A DNA stretch of 64,000 nucleotides from Siphonodentalium dalli (Eukaryota; Mollusca; Scaphopoda; Gadilida; Siphonodentaliidae), in NCBI GenBank assembly GCA_032622095.1, contig CP136061.1, forward strand, positions 123,702,754 through 123,766,753, in the 5' to 3' direction. The position numbers and the translations under genes were made by a program. The notes beneath the pieces were generated by a model. The model was not told where the DNA came from. It searched no databases and saw only the letters and a program-made list of their open reading frames with translations. Positions 15,101 to 23,642 of the stretch are shown here, one piece after another. Position 1 is the first letter of the stretch. Every line of letters begins with the position of its first letter.

Positions 15101-18100
15101 AGTTAGCAAAGTTCATAAATCTCTGATATCATTCCAATTTCTAGAAGATCAACCCCGACTGCCAATGCAACAAGCTGGAATTGTCAGCTATAAATCATGA
15201 TTCGCTCAGTTCTACGAACACCTATACTGGACTCAGTACATTGGCTGCTTTGCACCAAGTGTGCTTCACCGTGTATGTTATCTTGCTTGTGTTACATTTA
15301 TGTTTTGTTATAAAATAAATTTTATATAAATAAAAAGTGTTCCTACTTCAATTATGTGCTGAAATGTAATTGTAATTGTAATTGAATTACATTTCAAAGT
15401 AATTGTAATTGTAATTAATTACATTGTGAAATAGATGTAATGGGAATTGTAATTGTAATTGAAAAATGTTGAAGTAATTGTAATTAATTACATTCACAAG
15501 TAATTGCCCCAAGCCTGCTGCCAGCGGCCATGTTTTAATGCTGAATGACCCAAAAATGACTCGTTCCCATCTACATATCAATGTTAACATCCACGACAAA
15601 TTTCATGATGATCCGACCAAAGTTACAACCTACATGAATAGGCAGTGCCAAAGGATTTAGTCATGCAAAGAGTAAAAATGAAAGATCGCTGCCGGCGGGC
15701 ATGTTTTTTGGCCGAATGAGCCCAAAATTACTCGTTCCCATCTACATGTCAAAATTAACATAAATGACAAATTTCATGATGATCAGACAAACGGTATGGC
15801 CTTTAGCCTGTGCTAATGGATTGAATGTTGAAATCCAAGATGGCCACTGGCAGCCATGTTTTTTTGCCGAATGACCCCAAAATGACTCGTTTCCATTTGC
15901 ATGTCAATGTTAACATCCATGACAAATTTCATGATGATCTGACCAAAGGTACGACCTGTAGCCTGCGTCAAAGGATTTAGTCATACAAAGAGTAAAATCC
16001 AAGATGGCTGCCGGCAGCCATGTTTTATGGCCGAATGACCCCAAAATGACTCGTTCCCATCTACATGTCAATGTTAACATCCATGACAAATTTCATGACA
16101 ATAAGATGAACAGTATGGCCTGTAGCCCGTGCTAATGGATTGAATTTTGAAATCCAAGATGGCCGCTGGCGGCCACGTTTTTTATCTGAATGACCCCAAA
16201 ATGACTCGTTCCCATCTACATGTCAATGTCAACATCCATGACAAATTTCATAATAATCGGACAAAAGGTACGAACTGTAGCCCGTGCTAAAGGAAATTGT
16301 TGACAAATCACGCACACACACATGCACGACGGATACCAAGCCATGGCAATAGCTCAAACTTTACAAAGTAAAGTTGAGCTAAAAATCAATGGACGAAAAC
16401 CCGCTGTTTGTAAATACTCTTTCCCCCATGTTGCTTCATCAACATACAAAAGATCATTAAAATTCGACCGATGATGACCAAGATATAGAGCTTCAAGGTT
16501 GTTGACAAAACGGACGGATTCAGATGGATGGAGACCATTTTATATCCCCCGCCAAACTTCGTTTGCAGGGGATAATTGAAACATTGTATATTAATCATAA
16601 GGCTAAAAGCGAAAAATAGGCATGTTTCCACTCCCCCGCCCTCCCCACCTCAAAACCCCCCGACGAAACTCACTTTATTTATTTTCCAAATCCCGAAAAA
16701 TAAAATACGATGTATTTACTATTTCCATGTGAATTAATTACTACACTATTTATATTGTTATATATAGACCTCTCACATAAACAAGCATACTAAAATTGTA
16801 TCCTTATTTGGTTATTAAATCGCCCCACTGACAATAAAATTCCGTGTTGTGACCGATATAGCAACAGATTGTAAACAAAAACAAACGTGCACGTGGTTTT
16901 CAGACACACTGTAAAATGAAGCTCCATGGTGGCATTAGGGTGATGAGTTTATGACCGCATTATTAATGTACGTCAACTAACGACATGCCCAAATATACCG
17001 GCAAAATAATGATATGTACACAATATTTATGCGAACGCAATCGCAAAGAATACATCTGTCCCAAAACTTCCAACGGTGTCTGAAAAGAACGGACTGTAAC
17101 AACCGGATGATATAGGCCTACGGTAATTTACCGAACGGAAGCCCGAGTGTATATTTACCGGAAGATCTAAAACAATTTTGCCAACATCCGGGAAATAGTG
17201 TCAACATGTCGTCCCAAACAAGTGCCAGCAGCGTGTTGGCACTTAAGTTTTTTAAATGCATACACATGGCGCAAGGCAGAAACAAAATGACAAGGTTCCC
17301 CACTGCAACACCTTTTTTCAAGTCTATGAAAAGAATCACCCCAAAGGCTTTGACGCCCAATTATGTGGAAAGTTATTCTACACTGTTGTAAATATTGAAA
17401 CTAGTTGTTTTATTGAATATTAATGAACATATGTACAATTTGCACATGTAGATTAAATACAAGGCACTGAAATTCAGTACATACATTGTTAGCCTTCACA
17501 ATAAGTTCATAAATGACATAATTATTAGAAAGATAGCACAAATATGATATTTGAATTTCCCCGCGAAAAAATAAAGTGAAAACAAAAAAAAAGTGAAAAG
17601 CCACCCCCCCCCCCCCCCCCCCCCCCCCCGCCCCTGTTTTTGTTATGGATGGGAGTGGAAACACACCTATTTTTCACTTTGGCCTAATACATGTATACAT
17701 GTACATAAGACAGATAAGTCTTCATAAGACAGGAAATATGGAATTGATCAATTTTACAGTGATTCATGGTTTTTGAAATGTCGCTTGTATACCAGTCCTA
17801 TTGCTCTCACACCCGTTCACAATCGCAATTTTCAATTCACGGGTGCTAAAATGTGCACTCGTCCCTCTTGTCAAAATGATTATTATGATTGTAATCGTTG
17901 ATTCAATATTGAACTATTTTAAGGTTTATTTTGATCCTTTTCTGTTTATATTCAATTATGGGCATGTGAAAGTGTATATGTATGTCCCATGATGACATTT
18001 TGTTTGAGAAACACCCAACTTGTGATTATATTACAGGGTGCAATTACACCCATCTTATGAATTGCGGGAGCAATTAAGTGCTCTTGTTGTGTTTTCCTCC

Positions 18101-20080
18101 TGGGAAGGACTGGTATACCGGTAGTAGTTTTTCCGCATTCTTGTATATGAGTACTGATTTAATTAGCGGCGAACGCTTTAAACCGGATTAGAGTAGCACG
18201 TGTCTGATTAGATATGGTATCTGTATGCTTTATAATATTTCATACATTGAACAATGGTGACATCAGGGAGAATTAGAACACTGACACTTTGTTTTTACAT
18301 CAATCATTTCGAGTTAGACTCTTATTTTTACATTACAACCACTGTCCAAACTAAACACTAATTCGCTAAATGTACCTGACCAGAAATTTAAACTTATAAA
18401 TGATCACCAGTCTTATAAACCAAAGCCAATATGAGCCCAGCATAAAGTATGTAAAATCTACCGCGTTCAGTTGGTATCGCTTTCCGTGTTCGGATTTCTG
18501 AGGGAAATATTCATGTTTATTCTCTTATGGACTAAAAAAAAAAATGACCCGATGTTCTGAATAGAGCTCGGTTCCGGTTTACTGTTCTAGTAATAATGGG
18601 TGAATTTGGGACTGGACAATTTGTTCGTTACTGAGAGGGATTCAATTTATAGACGGTCCGGTTTGAAGAAGTACAATGTAAACTATATTAACTAAATGTT
18701 TTTGGGAAGGGGAATAGAATAAGCATACTGATCAGTACATGTACTAGTAGGCAGAGAGCTGTGTCTCAGATAATGTTAATGACAGTCTGTTATCGCGGTT
18801 TGAAATACGGACCACACATGCATATCACTTTATCTGCTTTTCCATATTGCATTTTCAGAAAACTCTGACACCACAGTGCCAGTGGCTCAAATAATTACAA
18901 CATGCATGTAGGCCTACAAGGCTACAGTACTTATATTGATTCTATAAGTTATAACCAGAATTGGTTCCTGCACTGAAATATCTGCACTACATATAGTCAT
19001 ATACTGAGTTAAAGTCAAAGATCTGTAACTGTAAGTGTAACAATAACTTAAAGAGCGTTCGACTTCGTATACCGTACTATACGAACTACATGTAGGTCAA
19101 AATGACAGCTTTCGCAGATTGCTGCTTCCAGAAGGGTACCGTACGCACTACGTTCATTACTGAACTATATACAAACAAACTTCATAAAAAACTCCCAACT
19201 TAAGTGTCGGCGCACACGATCCCGATTGTGCCCGGTTAAATCCAGCTGCCAGATAAATCGGAGGGTCAGCGCACAATTTTCACTCCGGGCATATGCATGC
19301 TATGGTCACTGTAGTATATAGCCAACTGGTGTGGCCAGCCTATCTAGCCATTTACTATAGCTAGTCGTGGTGATTTATATTAATATGTATTTCTAAAGAC
19401 TAATATTTATTAATAATAAACTAAATAATAATTTAATAATAATATATTGAGCTAATTTGAGGTCACGAGCAATACTGCCAATAGCCGTAAATTTGCGTAA
19501 TAGACCTTTCCACAGCTGCCGCCCTATTGTTGCGATTATTATATACGGGCACTCATCTTCTGCCCATAACTTCTACCAGCCGTTGACGTTGTTCCTTGTT
19601 GATTGATCCAAATTCTTGATTTATTTTCGAATAGCGGTCGCTGCTAACTATTACGACATTTTGAATGAGGTTTTGGCCACGTGACAAGCATAACACGCGC
19701 GTTGCCATCGTCACGAGCCGGATTTTCCGGATGAAATCAAACTCAGTTTGATCAGTCCGATTAAATCGGATCCGACAAAAACCGGCCTAAACTTTAAAGT
19801 TAGGCGCACACGATCCCGGTTGTCCCCGATTTATCCGGTAACCCCAAGGCAGCCTGTTTTATTTGAATGCAGTGGACAACCTTCAACGCATGTCGGGGGG
19901 GGGGGGGGTCCCAACGTACCTTCAATTCATTGGTTTAATCGCATTACTGCCATGCCATTGATTAATAGGCGTACGATTTTGCATTTTTTTGGGCATATTT
20001 TTTTCTGGATAAAGACATTAAAGTTAGCGTCTTTAAATTAATTGTATCACTCACCTAAAAAGGCTATCTACGTCTGACAT
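18..20080 (-). CDS. Unrecognised basic protein, 5' part of a multi-exon gene, continues beyond the left edge
   Basis: Four - strand exons (20080-20055, 12758-12695, 10124-10038, 173-18) have consensus splice borders and agree in phase: 26+64+87+156 = 333 nt, 111 codons, no stop. The N-terminus reads MSDVDSLFR, then VPMPKESRRHSIIGIELPSF, then RRSTRRKRKHDDTISLQSF, with further HSRSRS and FFKRK. Visible features are a strongly basic RRKRKH stretch, which could be a nuclear localisation signal, and several R-R-x-S/T sites typical of basophilic kinases such as Aurora or PKA. No domain is recognised. Together with CCAAT and Ets-like promoter motifs, the look is that of a nuclear or cell-cycle protein, but that is only a guess. 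The introns are filled with transposons. Confidence 0.5.
174..2034. other. Intron sequence of the - strand gene, no feature seen
   Basis: AT-rich sequence. Overlapping open frames at 968-1592 on the - strand are low-complexity in character, have no recognisable domain and do not agree with each other. No repeat of the window maps here. Confidence 0.4.
2035..2250. mobile_element. Family A palindromic MITE, copy 1
   Basis: Starts TACAGTAATGCCCTAA and ends with its inverse. The two arms, each about 100 bp, pair almost perfectly around a centre of two GGAAAGCT-type arms. TA flanks plus CAGT-type ends suggest a Tc1/mariner or pogo-related foldback element. It has no coding capacity. It lies in the last visible intron of the - strand gene. 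Confidence 0.75.
2725..3129. mobile_element. Family B twin-hairpin MITE, long subtype, copy 1
   Basis: Bounded by TTAA with inverted ends CCCTTTACCCAACA, and carrying two separate internal palindromes (about 2878-2945 and 3031-3100) built on GCATTCTCTTATATATGCGAG. TTAA duplication and CCC-type ends are the hallmarks of piggyBac-like elements. It is nearly identical to 46615-46992. Confidence 0.7.
3357..4661. mobile_element. Family H element, copy 1
   Basis: Ends are CAGGGTTTCTGCTA and TAGCGGAAACTCTG, inverted. The flanking 7-mer ATACATG occurs on both sides (3350-3356 and 4662-4668), consistent with a target duplication. No transposase is visible. It contains a 61-bp tandem repeat. The superfamily is uncertain (hAT or P have similar features). 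Confidence 0.55.
3546..3722. repeat. 61-bp tandem repeat, three units
   Basis: Units contain AAACAGCGAGCGTGATATGC at 3570, 3631 and 3692 (period 61). The first unit lacks the GCCGGC segment. It lies inside family H copy 1. Confidence 0.8.
4815..4914. repeat. 50-bp direct tandem duplication
   Basis: AGAGGGCTGTGGAATCAAGT starts at 4815 and again at 4865, and the whole 50-bp unit is identical, implying a recent duplication. Confidence 0.85.
4915..5859. other. Intron sequence, no feature seen
   Basis: AT-rich, without credible open frames or recognisable repeat ends. Confidence 0.35.
5860..6090. mobile_element. Family B twin-hairpin MITE, degenerate copy
   Basis: Left end TTAACCATTCCATGACTGGAG, two CTCTTATATA hairpins (about 5911-5968 and 6003-6063) joined by a TTTACCTTGACCTTGTAAG spacer. 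The right end is decayed. Confidence 0.6.
6161..6184 (+). repeat. Poly-C run
   Basis: A run of about 22-24 C. A similar G run is at 6353-6363. Confidence 0.85.
6421..6775 (-). repeat. Family G interspersed repeat, inverted relative to 39698
   Basis: Shares AACCCAATCGGTCTTATGG-type text, a GGATGGACGGATGA run and the end ATGACTATAGCTTCACTT with the copy at 39698-40215, in the opposite orientation. It has no coding capacity. Confidence 0.5.
7121..7588. mobile_element. Family I MITE, 468-bp copy
   Basis: Ends TACCCTCGAGTGCCGAATAA and its inverse TTTGGCACTCGAGAGTA. The outer TA on both sides fits a TA target. AATAATAGTG motifs recur inside. Confidence 0.6.
7973..8339. mobile_element. Family E twin-hairpin MITE, copy 1
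   Basis: Inverted ends GTAAACACAAGTCTTGAAAT and TTTCAAGGCTTGTGTAAAC. Next to each end lie AGAATGAGGTCCCCAGAGGG and a hairpin-forming GTGAATTTAGTGATGCTA segment (the right one is well paired). No open frame. Confidence 0.65.
8441..8681. mobile_element. Family B twin-hairpin MITE
   Basis: TTAA-flanked, TTAACCATTTC at left and GGAAGGGTTAA at right, with two CTCTTATATA/TATATAAGAG hairpins around the TTAAAGGTAAATATTGTTAG spacer. Confidence 0.65.
9147..9840. mobile_element. Family H element, copy 2
   Basis: Ends CAGGGTTTCCGCTA and GCCTAGCGAAAACCCTG. TACTGG occurs on both flanks. A truncated family B MITE (9191-9436) is nested inside. AATAATAATA and an AGCATTTATATAGAGCTT stretch at 9668-9710 resemble a SINE or LINE tail. 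Confidence 0.5.
9191..9436. mobile_element. Family B MITE, left-truncated
   Basis: Begins within AAAGATCCTGTGCCAGAGCA and ends ATGGAATGGTTAA. It carries two CTCATATATATGCGAGGC-type hairpins. Confidence 0.55.
10038..10124 (-). CDS. Unrecognised gene, exon 3 (basic stretch)
   Basis: An 87-nt exon after TTTCCCTCAACAG and before GTTAGT, phase 0 to 0. It encodes RRSTRRKRKHDDTISLQSF and then DSVSKLSKPK. The basic cluster could be a nuclear localisation signal. Confidence 0.55.
10125..11654. other. Intron sequence of the - strand gene, no feature seen
   Basis: Unannotated AT-rich intron. Open frames at 10374-10627 overlap on both strands and lack domain character. Confidence 0.35.
11655..12551. 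mobile_element. Family I MITE, 897-bp copy
   Basis: Ends TACACTCAGGTGCCTAATAA and ACACCTGAGAGTA, inverted. It contains a 118-bp tandem duplication. It lies in the intron between exons 2 and 3 of the - strand gene. Confidence 0.55.
11850..12085. repeat. 118-bp tandem duplication
   Basis: TGTAGAGGGAACTTTGTTAT recurs at about 11850 and 11968, followed in both by TTTAATCTGATATAAAAATT and GGATTACCAATATAAATG. The units are diverged. Confidence 0.75.
12695..12758 (-). CDS. Unrecognised gene, exon 2
   Basis: A 64-nt exon after CTTTCTTTTTGCAG and before GTAAGTAT, both strong consensus sites. It encodes VPMPKESRRHSIIGIELPSF plus V. It enters in phase 2 and leaves in phase 0. Confidence 0.55.
13926..15517. 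mobile_element. hAT-like transposon with perfect 8-bp target duplication
   Basis: CTGCCAGC is duplicated exactly at 13918-13925 and 15518-15525. Imperfect inverted ends are CAGGGATGGGGTAATTG and CAATTGCCCC-type AATTGCCCCAAGCCTG. Both ends carry clusters of TGTAATTG and its complement (13940-14080, 15362-15505), likely transposase-binding repeats. The interior has remnants of a BED-finger transposase and AATAAA signals near 15312-15335, but no catalytic hAT domain. Confidence 0.85.
14508..15199 (+). pseudogene. Broken BED zinc finger of a hAT transposase, two exons
   Basis: The first part (about 14508-14608) reads KAKCKLCPTTISSSKKLPP, then a 1-nt frame change, then THLK before GTAAGT. The second exon, from 14982 after TTATAG, reads RKHQYVYEF and stays open to the TGA at 15197-15199. 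Together they show the C-x2-C ... H-x4-H pattern of a BED finger. The frameshift and the missing catalytic region make it non-functional. Confidence 0.6.
16601..17684. mobile_element. Harbinger-like element flanked by TAA
   Basis: Inverted ends of about 37 bp: GGCTAAAAGCGAAAAATAGG and, from the right, GGCCAAAGTGAAAAATAGG, continuing into GTTTCCACTCCC. TAA is present immediately outside both (16598-16600, 17685-17687), matching the 3-bp target of PIF/Harbinger elements. No transposase is visible. A long C run lies at 17604-17629. Confidence 0.6.
17206..17391 (+). CDS. Small ORF inside the Harbinger-like element, unrecognised
   Basis: A 61-codon frame, MSSQTSASSVLALKFFKCIH onward, is basic and has no domain. 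An overlapping - strand frame (17360-17118) is equally open, so neither is convincing. It could be a relic of the element's accessory protein or captured sequence. Confidence 0.15.
   Translation: MSSQTSASSVLALKFFKCIHMAQGRNKMTRFPTATPFFKSMKRITPKALTPNYVESYSTLL
17688..20054. other. First intron of the - strand gene, mostly featureless
   Basis: No element ends are resolved. GGCGCACACGATCCCG occurs at about 19209 and 19802 in the same orientation, marking a short dispersed or duplicated repeat. A G run lies at 19894-19907. Confidence 0.4.
20055..20080 (-). CDS. Unrecognised gene, exon 1 (start codon)
   Basis: On the - strand, ATG (20080-20078) is followed by seven codons and two bases, then GTGAGT. 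It encodes MSDVDSLF, with the Arg codon completed by the first base of exon 2 (phase 2). The phase match to exon 2 and the promoter-like upstream region support it. The 5' UTR end is unknown. Confidence 0.45.
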
Positions 20081-20189
20081 AATATTCACGTAATCATTAA
20101 AACGTCTTTGGTTCGTCCAGTTGTAAGAATAAAAACCTATTTTAACAAATAAAACGAAAATAACAAAACTCTTTCATTAAATTTTTTAA

Positions 20190-20225
20190 AACCGCGCGGC
20201 GGAAGTTCAGCGCACCAATCAAAAT
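20190..20225 (-). promoter_or_regulatory. Promoter-like motifs upstream of the - strand gene
   Basis: On the - strand this reads GATTGGTGCGC (inverted CCAAT box), then ACTTCCGCC (Ets-like), then a GCGCGG run, about 110-145 bp before the start codon. This composition is typical of TATA-less housekeeping or cell-cycle promoters. Start-site position is not visible. Confidence 0.35.
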
Positions 20226-20701
20226 ACGCGTTGTTTCCTAAAAATAAGAATTTGTTACCGGAACGCAATCGAGTTCCTTACCGGAACCATAGTCACACTA
20301 CTTATTAAAGACGGCATTCGCTTTGATAAAATGGTTAATTGAAAACACTTTATGTACAGATACATGTGGCAGATACAGATATACGTGACGGGAAAGTTAG
20401 CTTAATCTGTCAATTAGGCCAAAAACAGGAGAAAACACTTACCACCTTTTTGATAGAAATATATGTTTGTTTAAACTTTGGCAATTTCTTAATTTATTTA
20501 CCAGCATCGATCGGTATGCTTAAAGGACTCTTCAGCGTAGAATTTCAATCAGCCCTCAAGGCAAGCACGGAGGGCTGACTCACATTTAATGTTCACCAAC
20601 TTGAATGGCAGTGAAAGAAAGAAGTGATTTATTCCACTGAGCCCGTGCCAAATATACCGTACCTTTAACAAAAAATAAAAAATAAATAAAAAAATTATTT
20701 A

Positions 20702-21222
20702 TCTCATATATATTTTGAAGACCTCTGTCTGTATGTATGTTTGTCTGTCTGTCTGTCATTAATACAAATCTACGATTCTTGACCGATCGGGACGAAACTT
20801 GGTACGTGAGTGTAGTTTGACCAGGCGGTCTTTATCTCTTATATATTTTGAAGACCTCTGTTTGTCTGTCTGTCTGTCTGTATGTCTGTCTGTCATTGAT
20901 ACAAATCTACGATTCTCGACCGATCGGGTCGAAACTTGGTACGTGTGTGTAGTTTGACCAGGCGGTCGTCGTTGTCGTATTGGCGAGCCCGTGCGGCGCC
21001 CACTTCGCGCATGGGCAGACGAGATCTCGGAAACGGGTGGAGCTATCGACTTGAAATTTGGTATGTGAATGTATCTTGCCCCGGATACGAATTGTATCTG
21101 ATCGCCGAGCCCGTGCGACGCCAGCTTCGCGCATGCGCAGACCAGATCTCGGAAACGGGTAGAGCTATCGACTTGAAATTTGGGTTTTGAATAGCCCGGA
21201 CAACGTCGGGCTCATCGGCTAG
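20702..21222 (+). mobile_element. Helitron-like element, tandem copy 1
   Basis: Begins TCTCATATATATTTTGAAG after an A, and ends with hairpin AGCCCG/CGGGCT followed ten bases later by CTAG. This is the Helitron signature (5' TC, 3' hairpin, CTRR). The core holds CTGT microsatellites and 122-bp repeats (ACGAGATC at 21019, ACCAGATC at 21141). No Rep/helicase, so non-autonomous. Confidence 0.7.
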
Positions 21223-21749
21223 TCTCATATATATTTTGAAGACCTCTGTCTGTATGTATGTTTGTCTGTCTGTCTGTCTGTCTGTCATTAATACAAATCT
21301 ACGATTCTTGACCGATCGGGACGAAACTTGGTACGTGAGTGTAGTTTGACCAGGCGGTCGTCGTTGTCGTATTGGCGAGCCCGTGTGGCGCCCGCTTCGC
21401 GCATGCGCAGACGAGATCTCGGAAACGGGTGGAGCTATCGACTTGAAATTTGCTATGTGAATGTATCTTGCCCCGGATGCGAATTTTATCGGGTCGCCGA
21501 GCCCGTGCGACACCAGCTTCGCGCATGCGCAGACGAGATCTCGGAAACGGGTGGAGCTATCGACTTGAAATTTGGTATGTGAATGTATCTTGCCCCGGAT
21601 ACGAATTTTATCGGGTCGCCGAGCCCGTGCGACGCCAGCTTCGCGCATGCGCAGACCAGATCTCGGAAACGAGTAGAGCGATCGACTTGAAATTTGGTTT
21701 TTGAATAGCCCGGATGAATAGCCCGGACAACGTCGGGCTCATCGGCTAG
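21223..21749 (+). mobile_element. Helitron-like element, tandem copy 2
   Basis: Starts at the very base after CTAG of copy 1, and ends with the same hairpin and CTAG, followed by T. Three 122-bp core units are registered at 21411, 21533 and 21655 (ACGAGATCTCGGAAACGGGT type). The A-left, T-right flanks of the pair fit Helitron insertion between A and T. Confidence 0.7.
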
Positions 21750-21814
21750 TATATATATATAAGGCAAATATCGTCGATTTAAATTTTACGGAAACAATGG
21801 TTTTCCTCCTCCTC

Positions 21815-21818
<4 letters not shown>

Positions 21819-21862
<44 letters not shown>
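21819..21862. repeat. GA dinucleotide microsatellite
   Basis: Uninterrupted GA repeat of about 22 units, with a short imperfect extension. Confidence 0.9.
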
Positions 21863-21873
<11 letters not shown>

Positions 21874-22150
21874 TGGGAGGAAGTGAGGAAACATTGAGCT
21901 GCAATAATGTTCTATATATACATGGATAAATGATATGGAAAACTTACTTCGGCGTAATTTCCAGGATCATTTCTCTCTGTTAGTGTAAACAATAATTTAC
22001 ATCCGCACATGCAGGTGCACGAAATTGCATGGTGGCGCCGCGGATGACTATAAACTGATTCTACGGGAACGAGGTTCCACGCAAGCTGTACAAACCCGTA
22101 TAAATTGACTTGTATAAGTTGTATATATATATACCCTTCGCGTAAATGCA

Positions 22151-22198
<48 letters not shown>
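22151..22198. repeat. TA dinucleotide microsatellite
   Basis: TA repeat of about 24 units. A shorter one lies at 22123-22132. Confidence 0.9.
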
Positions 22199-22200
<2 letters not shown>

Positions 22201-22383
22201 GCTGCCCTCAACCTTCAACTTGCATTTCCGGATGTAACTCTCACCGACCATCTTCATGCAGTCTACATTTCAATTGCATATTAATTCCAAGACAAACTAT
22301 ATGACACATTCATTAATTGAATTGCACGTTTGATTAAATCTCGAAGCTTAGTTGCTAATTAGCAAACTCTATAGGTCTACAGC

Positions 22384-23636
22384 TATGGGAGGCCAAATTC
22401 ACATTTAATAATGAATTGCGCTTAAGCGCAATTGATTGCGCTTAAGCGCAAATACCACATATTGTGCTTAAGCGCAAATAGGGCATTTACGCTTAAGCAT
22501 AATTGTGACTACTATCTAACCTACCCATAAACTATTAGCATGACCTGGTGTATCACCTAGCAACACAAGGTGAGCATTGGGCTAATTTTGACCTGTACTC
22601 AACAGTCAACTGTGAGTATGTGTTCAACAAGGAGAATCCCTAATTACATATTATCAGCATCCCTCTATCCAAAGAATTGATGTCACCTTCCCGGAACTCT
22701 TAGTACTTTTTTGTATGATGTTTTTAATGTATTTTTGCACAGATTTTAGCCTATACATGCATGCGGTGTCACTGCATGAGGGCTTTCTTACCTCATAGAG
22801 TAATGCTCTAATTAATCGACTTCTTAACCACAGCAGAATTATGGGTAACGTTTCAGGATTTAGTCAGAAATATGGCTTGTTGCCATTCATCGAAAAGCTC
22901 TCGAGAGCTTTCCAATGAATGGCAACAAGCCATATTTCCGACTAAATCCTGAAAAGTTATCCATAATTCTGCTGTGGTTAAGGAGTCGATTAATTAGAGC
23001 ATTACTGTATGGTTTACTTATTGACTTAAATCAGGGGGGGACCCTATTTTAATATTATCAGCATCCCTGTCCAAAAAATCGTGTGTAATCACTGGAGCTT
23101 TGGTGTCTCAGTCCTGGAGCTCTAGTTTTTTATTATTAAATCAGCATCTCTTGCACAAATCTATAGTATTTCCATGATCATATAGTGTGAATGTGGTGTC
23201 ACCGAGGGCTTGCTTCCCTCATATGGTGTGCCTGTATACTCGGAAATTTAAGAAAATCAATGTCGCCCCGACTAATACAGAAAGTAATGCTATTGCAAGT
23301 AGCCCCAACTAATATATACCGAAGATAATATAATGCTATCACGAGTCGCTCCAACTAAAACAGAAGGTGATACTATTGCGAGTCAGCCATTTTGATAAAG
23401 AAGTTGGGCTAGCTCCCTACCCAATCAAACCAATGAAACCAAGAGGTGACATGTCAATAGGAGTTAATGCTAAGTTATGGAGAAACCTATTTATTCACCA
23501 GGGGTGTTTTGTTACATATAACCATGAATTGCGCTTAAGTGCAATTAATTGCGCTTAAGCGCAAATAATTACGCTTAAGCGCAATTAATTGCGCTTAAGC
23601 ACAATTAATTATTAAATGTGAATTTGGCCTCCCATA
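22384..23636. mobile_element. Element K: GCGCTTAAGCGC subterminal repeats, 6-bp duplication
   Basis: Inverted ends TATGGGAGGCCAAATTCACA continuing into TTTAATAAT. TACAGC flanks both sides (22378-22383 and 23637-23642). Immediately inside each end are three to four copies of the palindrome GCGCTTAAGCGC (22428-22500, 23529-23600), probable transposase-binding sites. A family A MITE is nested. An internal ORF (23367-23558) is short and unrecognised. Confidence 0.65.
22795..23009. mobile_element. Family A palindromic MITE, nested in element K
   Basis: TAATGCTCTAATTAATCGAC and its inverse with long pairing arms; the outermost left bases have mutated. Confidence 0.7.
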
Positions 23637-23642
23637 TACAGC

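Larger units (their letters stand above)
13300..16383. repeat. Family F satellite-like array, split by a hAT insertion
   Basis: Units of about 160 bp carry CCAAGATGGCTGCC, a GGCCGAATGACCCCAAAATG stretch and GACAAATTTCATGATGATC. Two unit types alternate: GGATTTAGTCATGCAAAGAG and GGATTGAATTTTGAAATCC, giving a dimer of about 320 bp. The array ends in a hairpin, AGCTCAAACTTTAC/GTAAAGTTGAGCT (16352-16380). It is interrupted by 13926-15517. Confidence 0.7.

Noticed and set aside
21043-21648. 201-codon - strand ORF
   Set aside because: It consists of translated 122-bp Helitron-like core repeats.
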